Positions 31,867 to 39,212 of a DNA stretch of 41,437 bases are shown one piece after another. The position numbers and the translations under genes were made by a program. Position 1 is the first letter of the stretch; every line of letters begins with the position of its first letter. The notes beneath the pieces are model-generated. The model was not told the origin of the DNA and ran no database searches. It worked only from the letters and a program-made list of their open reading frames with translations. Origin of the DNA: CAYJGN01 sp964369635 (GTDB lineage: Bacteria; Bacillota; Clostridia; Oscillospirales; Ruminococcaceae); NCBI GenBank assembly GCA_964369635.1, contig CAYJGN010000017.1:1-41437 (forward strand). Direction: 5' to 3'.

Positions 31867-33192
31867 TTATACCTCGCACAGCTCGCCTTCAAAATCCATT
31901 GTTTCGAGCAGTTTTGTTATTTTAACTTTCACAAATTGACCCTCATTTAAAACCCTATCGGTCTTGACAAACAAATCATAATCTATCTCAGGTGCTTCAA
32001 AAGTTGGCCTTAGGATATAGCTATCCTCAGTTTGGTATTCAACAACTGCTTGGCATTCGGTGCCAATCCTCTTTAGCCTCTCTTCTTTTGTTATAAGACT
32101 TGAGAGCTCCATAACCTTATTATATCGCTCATCTTTTATCTCATCAGAGAGCTGATTATCCATCAAAGCCGCTTTCGTACCCTCTTCAGGTGAGAAGGCA
32201 AAGCAGCCAACTTTTGAAAATCTCGCCCTCTTTAAAAACTCTAAAAGATAGTCAAAGTCCTCTTTCGTTTCTCCGGGAAAGCCGACCATTATTGTTGAGC
32301 GAAGCTCTGCATTTGGTATTTCGCTCTTGATTTTTCCGATAATTTGAAGTAGCTCCTCACCGCCCATCTTTCGGTTCATAGCATTAAGCACCTTTTTGCT
32401 TCCATGCTGAATAGGCATCTCAAAATACGGGAGCACCTTTGGCGTCTCTTTCATCGCCTTTATTATTTCATCTGAAATCCTCTCAGGATAAAGGTACATA
32501 ACCCTTATCCAGACAAGCCCTTCTATCTCTGATAATCTCTTCATAAGCTCTGGGAGAAGAGGTTTCCCTGTTGTGTCCTCACCAAACCTCGTGCTATCCT
32601 GAGAGATTAAAACAAGCTCAGAAACACCCTCTGATACAAGCTTTTTCGCTTCTAAAACCAAATCCTCTAAATCGCGACTTATAAAGCCACCTCGAATAAG
32701 CGGAATAGCGCAGTAGGAACATCTATTATCGCATCCGTCGGCAATTTTAAGATATGCAACATGCGGCAGGGTTGTTATAACCCTATCCCCAGAATTTATA
32801 TTTCTATCAAAATCTGATACCTCAACCCTTGAAATTCCATAATATGCATCTTCAATTATATCTGCAATATCCCCTTGATGGGTGAGACCGACTATCGCCG
32901 TTATTTCTGGGATATCGCGAAGAAGCTCTTCTTTATATCTTTGAGCTACGCACCCTGTCACGACTACGGCTTTTATCGAGGTAGTCTTTTTTTGCTCTAA
33001 ATAATAGAGGATATTTTCAATCGCCTCAACCCTTGCAGACTCGATAAACCCACAGGTATTTATAAGGACAACATCGGCAAGCTCCTCTTCATAGGTTAGC
33101 GCGAACGTCGGTGGACGCAGTTTGTTTATCATTATTTCGGTATCGACGGTATTTTTAGGACATCCGAGCCCTACCACTAAAACATTAATCAT
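31867..33192 (-). CDS. rimO: Ribosomal protein S12 methylthiotransferase RimO
   Basis: RimO adds a methylthio group to a conserved Asp of ribosomal protein S12. The 441-residue protein has the N-terminal MTTase domain with VVGLGCPKNTVDTE and two further Cys (about 45 and 80), the radical SAM site DGCDNRCSYCAIPLIRG, and a C-terminal TRAM domain of about 65 residues. The ordering distinguishes it from MiaB by the start VGLGCPKN. I start at the ATG at 33192 with GGAG upstream; a TTG at 33195 is adjacent. It overlaps recX by eight bases. Confidence 0.95.
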   Translation of the reverse strand: MINVLVVGLGCPKNTVDTEIMINKLRPPTFALTYEEELADVVLINTCGFIESARVEAIENILYYLEQKKTTSIKAVVVTGCVAQRYKEELLRDIPEITAIVGLTHQGDIADIIEDAYYGISRVEVSDFDRNINSGDRVITTLPHVAYLKIADGCDNRCSYCAIPLIRGGFISRDLEDLVLEAKKLVSEGVSELVLISQDSTRFGEDTTGKPLLPELMKRLSEIEGLVWIRVMYLYPERISDEIIKAMKETPKVLPYFEMPIQHGSKKVLNAMNRKMGGEELLQIIGKIKSEIPNAELRSTIMVGFPGETKEDFDYLLEFLKRARFSKVGCFAFSPEEGTKAALMDNQLSDEIKDERYNKVMELSSLITKEERLKRIGTECQAVVEYQTEDSYILRPTFEAPEIDYDLFVKTDRVLNEGQFVKVKITKLLETMDFEGELCEV

Positions 33193-33790
33193 CAAAATTC
33201 TCCATAAGCACGCTATTTATTTCGCTGTAAGAATAACCAGCTCTTGCAAGAGCGGCAAAAACTTTTGCTCTGCCATTTTTTTCTGTCAGTTTTGCTTTGT
33301 ATTTTCGCTCTAAAAGCTCTCTGATAGCATCTTTTTCATCTATCTCGGTATCCGATAAAACCTCTTTTGAAATATCTCTCGAAACGCCTTTTTTATAAAG
33401 CTCACTCTCGATTCGCTTTTTACCAAAACCTTTTTGGACATAGTATTCAACAAGATTTTTAGCATACTCTCTATCATCGAGCAGCCGCTCTTCTATAAGC
33501 TTTGAGATAACCTCTGCGCAGACTTCTTTGCTATATTTTTTCACAAGTTTATCATATAGCGTTTTCGCAGATTGGCTTTTAAATGAGAGGTAGTTCAAGG
33601 CACTTCCAAAGCAAGCTCGCCACTCTCTCGTCTCCATTATATCAGAAATTTCATTTTCATCAAATAGGCTGCCGACTTTTATCCCTTTTGAAACTAAAGT
33701 TTCATCATCGACAGAAAAGAGAAAACCCTCTTTTGAAAAGAGGGCATAGAATCCTTTTTTGGTCTTTTCAATCCTATTTATCTCTACCAA
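33185..33790 (-). CDS. recX: Regulatory protein RecX
   Basis: RecX binds RecA filaments and inhibits or modulates them. The protein has about 201 residues with three RecX helical repeats, visible as YLSFKSQSAKTLYDKLVKK, LVEYYVQKGFGKKRIESEL and AKVFAALARAGYSYSEINSVL. I start at the TTG at 33790, four bases past the recA stop, because GAGGT lies at good spacing inside the recA end. A TTG at 33817 would overlap recA by 23 bases and lacks a site. No ATG exists near the beginning. Directly after recA it is in its classical position. Confidence 0.9.
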   Translation of the reverse strand: MVEINRIEKTKKGFYALFSKEGFLFSVDDETLVSKGIKVGSLFDENEISDIMETREWRACFGSALNYLSFKSQSAKTLYDKLVKKYSKEVCAEVISKLIEERLLDDREYAKNLVEYYVQKGFGKKRIESELYKKGVSRDISKEVLSDTEIDEKDAIRELLERKYKAKLTEKNGRAKVFAALARAGYSYSEINSVLMENFDD

Positions 33791-33794
33791 GTTT

Positions 33795-34874
33795 TTATAC
33801 CTCGTCGCCGTCCTCAACGCTCACTTCAACAGAAACTTTTTTATCAGCACCTATCGCCGCCTTTTTCGGACTCTTTTTAACAGCTACCTCAGCCTCGGGC
33901 TCTTTGCTGTTTAAAATTTCGTTCATAAGGGTGTTAAATAGCTCTTCATCATTTTTGATAAGCTCTTTAACGTTATCGCGCCCTTGTCCGAGTCGGCGCT
34001 CGCCAAAGCTAAACCAAGCACCACTTCGCTCGATAATACCTTTGTTTACGGCGAAATCCAAAACTTCGCCCTCTTTGCTTATACCAGTACCATACATTAT
34101 ATCAAAAATAGCCTCTTTAAATGGAGGCGCTACTTTATTTTTAACAACTTTGCATCTCGTTTTATTACCGATAATATCAGTGCCCTGCTTTATTGCCTCA
34201 ATTCTTCTGATATCAATACGAACAGATGCATAGAATTTTAAGGCACGTCCACCTGGAGTTACCTCAGGGCTACCATAGATAACGCCAACCTTCTCACGAA
34301 GCTGATTTATAAATATGCAGACGGTATTCCCCTTTGAGATAACACCCGTAAGCTTACGGAGCGCTTGAGACATAAGTCTTGCTTGAAGACCAACATGGCT
34401 ATCTCCCATAAGACCCTCAATCTCAGCTTTTGGCACCATTGCGGCAACAGAGTCGATAACTATAACATCAAGCGCACCGCTTCGAACAAGCGCTTCGGTT
34501 ATTTCAAGTGCCTGCTCACCGGTATCCGGCTGCGAGACAAGCATACTATCGATATTAACACCCAAATTTTGAGCATAAACAGGGTCGAGCGCATGCTCAA
34601 CATCTATAAAGGCAACCTCACCGCCAGCTTTCTGCGCCTCGGCAATTATATGGAGAGCAACGGTTGTTTTACCGCTCGATTCAGGACCATATATCTCAAC
34701 TATTCGCCCCCTTGGCACGCCGCCTATTCCAAGTGCTGTATCGAGAGCTAATGAGCCTGTTTTTATAGCTTCAACATTAAGTATGCTATCTTGCCCGAGC
34801 TTCATAACAGCGCCCTTACCAAACTGCTTTTCTATCTGGGCAAGTGCCGTTTCAAGTGCTTTACTTTTATCCAT
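33795..34874 (-). CDS. recA: Recombinase RecA
   Basis: RecA binds single-stranded DNA, drives strand exchange and triggers LexA self-cleavage. The 359-residue protein has the Walker A GPESSGKTT near residue 63, LDVIVIDSVAAMVPKAEIEG with Walker B, QALRKLTG (loop L2 region) and the ALKFYASVR strand. The C-terminal 35 residues are acidic and Lys-rich, as usual. The ATG at 34874 follows GGAGGATTAAA. A sigma-A promoter with a LexA-type palindrome lies directly upstream. The operon continues with recX, rimO and pgsA. Confidence 0.98.
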   Translation of the reverse strand: MDKSKALETALAQIEKQFGKGAVMKLGQDSILNVEAIKTGSLALDTALGIGGVPRGRIVEIYGPESSGKTTVALHIIAEAQKAGGEVAFIDVEHALDPVYAQNLGVNIDSMLVSQPDTGEQALEITEALVRSGALDVIVIDSVAAMVPKAEIEGLMGDSHVGLQARLMSQALRKLTGVISKGNTVCIFINQLREKVGVIYGSPEVTPGGRALKFYASVRIDIRRIEAIKQGTDIIGNKTRCKVVKNKVAPPFKEAIFDIMYGTGISKEGEVLDFAVNKGIIERSGAWFSFGERRLGQGRDNVKELIKNDEELFNTLMNEILNSKEPEAEVAVKKSPKKAAIGADKKVSVEVSVEDGDEV

Positions 34875-34943
34875 TTTAATCCTCCGAAAATAGTTTTCTA
34901 TCTCTTTTGCGATACCAAATCGCCTTTATCTATTACTGATAAT

Positions 34944-34972
34944 ATTATACAACAAACAAATGTTTGTTTCAA
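34944..34972 (-). promoter_or_regulatory. Sigma-A promoter of recA
   Basis: TTGAAA (34967-34972), 17 bases, TATAAT (34944-34949) on the minus strand, three bases from or overlapping the end of prmC. The spacer contains the LexA-type box. Confidence 0.85.
34951..34968. promoter_or_regulatory. LexA (SOS) box in the recA promoter
   Basis: An 18-base perfect palindrome AACAAACAAATGTTTGTT fills the spacer between the -35 and -10. Its core CAAACATTTGTTTG matches the Gram-positive consensus CGAACRNRYGTTYG at 12 of 14 positions. Repression by LexA and release after DNA damage is the natural reading. Confidence 0.75.
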
Positions 34973-35805
34973 CTCTTTTTAGCGTGAACGACCCGTATTA
35001 TGCCGTTTATGTCCGATATATAGGACAGCTCAGTATACCCTTCGGTTAAAAGGATATCCGAAACATCCCCCTCCATCGAAATCCCAATCTCAAATGCAAT
35101 TCTGCCGCCATCTTTTATATATTCTTTATAGCGTTTTGCAATACTGCGATAGAAGGAAAGTCCGTCCACTCCTCCAAAGAGCGCCGCCTCAGGCTCTGCT
35201 GATACTTCTTTTGATATCTCCTCCATATCCCTCTGCGTTAGATATGGGGGATTTGCAACAATTATATCAAATTCGCCTATTGGGCTATAAAGATTTACAT
35301 CTGCCAAAACAGCCTCTAAATTATCTGCTTTATGTAGCTCTTTGTTTTTTTGAAGATAGTTAAATGCATCTTGCATAAGCTCAACCGCAACAAACTTACT
35401 CTCTCGATTAGCTACCGCCGCCGCAATAGCAATAGCGCCGCTCCCTGAGCATAAATCAAGTCCACGACCACCATTTTTAGTTTCATCTATTAAAAGCTTC
35501 GCTAACCATTCGCTATCAGCCCTTGGTATTAAAACACCATCGCCAACAAACAAACGAAGTCCGTAAAACTCCCACTCACCTAATATATACTGAAGAGGGT
35601 ATCCGCAAACTCTTTTTCTCAAAAGCTCTTTAGTTTTCATAACCTCGCTCTCGTTGCACTCCCTCGCCGATACTGCATGTCCAAGACCTCTGTCTTCGCC
35701 CAGCACAAAATCAAGCAAAACTCCCATTTCAAACCTTGCATTGACAATCTCTTCATTCGAGCTAAGCTCTATAACTCCCGCTTTGAAAAGCTCTTCCGCT
35801 ATCAA
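34969..35805 (-). CDS. prmC: Peptide chain release factor N5-glutamine methyltransferase
   Basis: PrmC methylates the GGQ glutamine of release factors. The 278-residue protein has an N-terminal helical domain, the SAM-binding stretch GLDLCSGSGAIAIAAA and the catalytic VANPPYL (NPPY) motif. The start is TTG at 35805 with GAGGT upstream, overlapping the stop of the DUF1385 gene by four bases. prfA, which usually follows or precedes it, is not here. The end abuts the recA promoter. Confidence 0.93.
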   Translation of the reverse strand: MIAEELFKAGVIELSSNEEIVNARFEMGVLLDFVLGEDRGLGHAVSARECNESEVMKTKELLRKRVCGYPLQYILGEWEFYGLRLFVGDGVLIPRADSEWLAKLLIDETKNGGRGLDLCSGSGAIAIAAAVANRESKFVAVELMQDAFNYLQKNKELHKADNLEAVLADVNLYSPIGEFDIIVANPPYLTQRDMEEISKEVSAEPEAALFGGVDGLSFYRSIAKRYKEYIKDGGRIAFEIGISMEGDVSDILLTEGYTELSYISDINGIIRVVHAKKS

Positions 35806-36926
35806 GCTGTCACCTCTTTGTCCTCTTGCAAAACTTCATCTTTTATACAATCGTCTAATTTTTTTATCTTATCTGTTGAGCGGGTCTCTGTCGCATCTTC
35901 GCTGTTTGCCTCTGTTTTGCTTTCTGCCGCTGCATTATCTTCTCTCAATTGATAGTCATCTGCACCCAAATTATCGACCTCTAAAACAGGCTCGCTATCT
36001 ATTTCGGGTGGTACCTCTTTAACAACAATAGCAGGGTCACCAGCAGGCAAAACAAGCTCAACTGCGGCAATTGCTACCTCAATCATCTTATCAGTTGGCT
36101 CTTTTGTTGTTATCTTTTGCAGCCAAACGCCAGGCGCTGAAAGAGCTGAAATAATCGGGTTATCATATTTTCCGGCAAGCTTTATTATCTCATAGCTTAT
36201 TCCCATAATAAGCGGTAATAGTGATATTTTTAAGGCAGAGCGCAAAAATATATTCTCAGCTGTTACGATAGAGAATATAGGCACACTAATTATCAAGATA
36301 AAAACAAGAAAACTCGTTCCGCATCTCTTATGAAATCTTGTGCACTCTCGAACATTCTGAACGGTAAGCTGTTTGCCGCTCTCATAGCAGGAAATAGTTT
36401 TATGCTCTGCTCCGTGATACATAAATGTTGTTTTAATATCATCAAGCTTACTTATAAAGTGCATATAAATAACCATTATAGCAATCTTAAATAACCCCTC
36501 AAAAAAAGCTCTCAAACCATACTGCGTCGGGATATTTAAAAGGTCAGCTATAAGTGATGGAAGAAAAACAAGCATTATTATTGAGATAATAGCCGCAATT
36601 ATAGCTATTATCGGCCCTAAAACAGAAAGTCCCTTGTCGCCAAATTTATCTTCAATCCATTTATCAATTTTATCGGGTTCTTCATCTTCAAGCGATATAT
36701 CAGCGCTCTTCATAAGAGCCTTATAGCTATCGTTTATACTGCTTCCAAATGCAAAAATTCCCCGTACAATCGGTATTTTATATATAAAACCTCTTTTTTT
36801 TAAAGGTTTTGTCTCGGTGAAAATATTCCCATCTTTATCACGAACGGCAAGCGCTTTTTTGCTGCTACTTTTCATCTCTATTCCATTTATAACAGCTGCA
36901 CCGCCAATACTTTGCTTAGCTTTCAA
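35802..36926 (-). CDS. DUF1385 membrane protein (YqhQ-like)
   Basis: This 374-residue protein has the DUF1385 start SIGGAAVINGIEMKS and the later HGAEHKTI, YESG and TRFHKRCGTSFLVF motifs with conserved His/Cys, and about four to five membrane segments between residues 90 and 240. A C-terminal tail of about 75 residues is acidic and looks disordered, longer than I expect for the family. Homologues (B. subtilis YqhQ) commonly lie before prmC/prfA. The start is TTG with AGGAGG. It overlaps the histidine kinase by 11 bases and prmC by four. Function unknown; conserved His/Cys positions may bind metal. Confidence 0.85.
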   Translation of the reverse strand: MKAKQSIGGAAVINGIEMKSSSKKALAVRDKDGNIFTETKPLKKRGFIYKIPIVRGIFAFGSSINDSYKALMKSADISLEDEEPDKIDKWIEDKFGDKGLSVLGPIIAIIAAIISIIMLVFLPSLIADLLNIPTQYGLRAFFEGLFKIAIMVIYMHFISKLDDIKTTFMYHGAEHKTISCYESGKQLTVQNVRECTRFHKRCGTSFLVFILIISVPIFSIVTAENIFLRSALKISLLPLIMGISYEIIKLAGKYDNPIISALSAPGVWLQKITTKEPTDKMIEVAIAAVELVLPAGDPAIVVKEVPPEIDSEPVLEVDNLGADDYQLREDNAAAESKTEANSEDATETRSTDKIKKLDDCIKDEVLQEDKEVTA

Positions 36927-38397
36927 TATATTCCTCCTCTTTATAGTGCGGAAGTGAAATTATAACCTTTGTTCCCTTATCAACTTCGCTTTGAATCTGC
37001 ATCTCGCCACCGTGCATCAAAATTATTTCATCTGCAATAGCAAGACCTATTCCAGTCCCGCGAAGGTTGTTTTTCGAAGTTTTATAAAACATATCCTTGA
37101 CTTTAAATAGCTCACTTTTTGGTATCCCGCAACCGTTATCCGCAATAGTTAGCAGAACTATATTCTCATCGAAATTAAGCGATACATCAACTATACCGCC
37201 CTCATCGGTAAATTTTAGCGCATTATCTAAAATATTATTTATGACCTGCAAAATTCTGTTTCGGTCAGCATATACCATAACCGGGGTTTGCGGCTCATAA
37301 AACGAGAGCCTTTTACCCTCGTTATTCGCCCTCTCACGATACATCATAACCCCTTCACTGACCTCTGCTACGATATCTATAACATCGCGGTTTAAAGTAA
37401 ATCTATTTTGGGTAATCCTTGAGAAGTCGAGCAGTTCCTCGACCATTTCAGAGAGGCGCGAAACCTCATTTGAGATGATTGTTAAACCTTTTTCCGCCGT
37501 CTCATTTTCTATATCGAGCGAGATAATCGTCTCGCCCCAACCTTTAATTGCGGTGAGCGGGGTGCGAAGCTCGTGTGATACCGATGAGATAAATTCATTT
37601 TTGAGCTGCTCTATCTTCGATAGCTCTTCCGCCATTTTGTTTACCGAGTCACAGAGCTTTCCAACTTCATCGTTTTGCTCTTTAACAACCCTTACAGTAA
37701 AATCTCCCGACGCGATTTTTGAAGCCGACTCTGAAACCGCTTTTATAGGCACTATAATGCTTTTGAGCAAAAAAATCGTAACTGCAATTATACCTATCGA
37801 AACAAGTGCTATAATTGCAACTACCATCAAAACATTGCGAAATACAATTCCATTTATCTCGGTAAGGTCGGTTGTAAATCTTATACCATACCAACCAACA
37901 CCATCTATATAATGGGTTGAGAAAACTTCCATGAAATTTATATTGTTTATTGTAAAAGTGCTTTGAAATCTTCCGCTATGCTGATTATTAACAGCGTCAA
38001 GATCTGCAATATCATCTTCTGAAAAAGATAGAGCCGCACCGTTATCGTATGTTACTTTATTGTCTATATCGAGCAGCTCATAAAAGATATTCTCATTTGC
38101 AACAAGCTGATTGCAGAGGGTTATAAGCTCTCCAATAACGTCTTCATCATCTTCGCTTAGAATACTTGCAGCGATAGAATTAAAGGTTTCAACTTTAGAA
38201 TTTAAAAGATTACTGACATCTTCATAATAGTTATTTCTTGTTGAATACCCAAATATTCCACCTATTACAACAATAGCAAGCACAACAAAAACAACACCAT
38301 ATTTCTGAAATCTCGCGATAATGCTTTTATCTGGCGCTATCTTTTTTTCTCTCACACCCAATTCGGGCGAAACATTAACATCTTTTAAACTTTCCAT
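36916..38397 (-). CDS. Membrane sensor histidine kinase
   Basis: The protein has 493 residues: TM1 (33-51), extracytoplasmic sensor (52-187), TM2 (188-211), HAMP (212-263), dimerisation domain with the phosphoacceptor His275 in SSVSHELRTPLTAIKG, and an ATPase domain with NNILDNALKF (N box), IADNGCGIP (G1) and GTGIGLAIADEI (G2). The layout fits the PhoR/WalK class. I start at the ATG at 38397, which overlaps the regulator by 13 bases; a TTG at 38415 is further inside that gene. The signal is unknown and the sensor resembles no named domain by eye, perhaps a Cache-like fold. Confidence 0.92.
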   Translation of the reverse strand: MESLKDVNVSPELGVREKKIAPDKSIIARFQKYGVVFVVLAIVVIGGIFGYSTRNNYYEDVSNLLNSKVETFNSIAASILSEDDEDVIGELITLCNQLVANENIFYELLDIDNKVTYDNGAALSFSEDDIADLDAVNNQHSGRFQSTFTINNINFMEVFSTHYIDGVGWYGIRFTTDLTEINGIVFRNVLMVVAIIALVSIGIIAVTIFLLKSIIVPIKAVSESASKIASGDFTVRVVKEQNDEVGKLCDSVNKMAEELSKIEQLKNEFISSVSHELRTPLTAIKGWGETIISLDIENETAEKGLTIISNEVSRLSEMVEELLDFSRITQNRFTLNRDVIDIVAEVSEGVMMYRERANNEGKRLSFYEPQTPVMVYADRNRILQVINNILDNALKFTDEGGIVDVSLNFDENIVLLTIADNGCGIPKSELFKVKDMFYKTSKNNLRGTGIGLAIADEIILMHGGEMQIQSEVDKGTKVIISLPHYKEEEYIES

Positions 38398-39086
38398 CTG
38401 TACCCAAATCCCCAAATAGTTTCTATATAGATAGGCTCACGGGGATTTTCCTCTATCTTCATTCGAAGCCTTCTTATATTAACATCCACTGCCTTCTCTT
38501 CAATATCAGGCTCATTTTTCCAAACAGCTTTTAATATATCACTTCGACGAAGCGCCTTGCCATTTGAATAGCAAAAATGCAACATCAATGCATATTCTAT
38601 CTGAGTTAAATCTATTCGGGCACCGTTTTTTGTTATCTCACGCTTAATAGTATCTATAACAAACGGGCCGCTCACAACACTGCTCTTCTCACCGCTGAGC
38701 TCTTTGATTGCATTTATCTTTCGATAAAGCGCTAATATCCGCATAACAAGCTCTGATGGTGAAAATGGTTTTGTGACATAATCATCAGCACCATTTGAAA
38801 AACCAGTTAGTTTATCTTCTTCTTGACTTTTAGCGGTAAGCAGAATAATCCCAAGCCGGTCACTTCGAGCGCGCAAACGCAAACAGAGCTCCATCCCATC
38901 CATCTTCGGCATAGCCACATCAAGAACAGCAAGCTCTATATCATCATTTTCTATATATTTTGCAAACCCATCTTCACCGTCTTCTGCTTCAACAGTATCA
39001 AATCCTGCACGGTTTAAGTTTAAGACAATGAATTCTCTTATCGTCGCTTCATCTTCAACAACAAGAATCTTACTTTTATTCTGCAT
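38385..39086 (-). CDS. OmpR-family response regulator
   Basis: The protein has 233 residues. The receiver domain has the acidic pocket EDE (11-13), phosphoacceptor Asp56 in AVLDVAMPKMDG, and the Thr/Lys pair LLTAKS. The C-terminal winged helix (about 140-232) ends with VDVNIRRLRMKIEENP and IWGFGYRWKV, typical of OmpR/PhoB regulators. The ATG at 39086 has CGGAG upstream. A TATAAT element lies near 39115-39120 without a clear -35, so a specific activator may be needed. It overlaps the kinase gene and is the first gene of the kinase-DUF1385-prmC set. Confidence 0.94.
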   Translation of the reverse strand: MQNKSKILVVEDEATIREFIVLNLNRAGFDTVEAEDGEDGFAKYIENDDIELAVLDVAMPKMDGMELCLRLRARSDRLGIILLTAKSQEEDKLTGFSNGADDYVTKPFSPSELVMRILALYRKINAIKELSGEKSSVVSGPFVIDTIKREITKNGARIDLTQIEYALMLHFCYSNGKALRRSDILKAVWKNEPDIEEKAVDVNIRRLRMKIEENPREPIYIETIWGFGYRWKV

Positions 39087-39212
39087 AAAAACAACTCCGT
39101 TATAGTGTGTTTATATTATATCAAAAAAAGCTAAGAATTAAAAGGAAAAACGAGATATATCACAAAAAGTTCAAATTAGCGTTTTTGTTATTATCTACTA
39201 AACCTTATAAAA

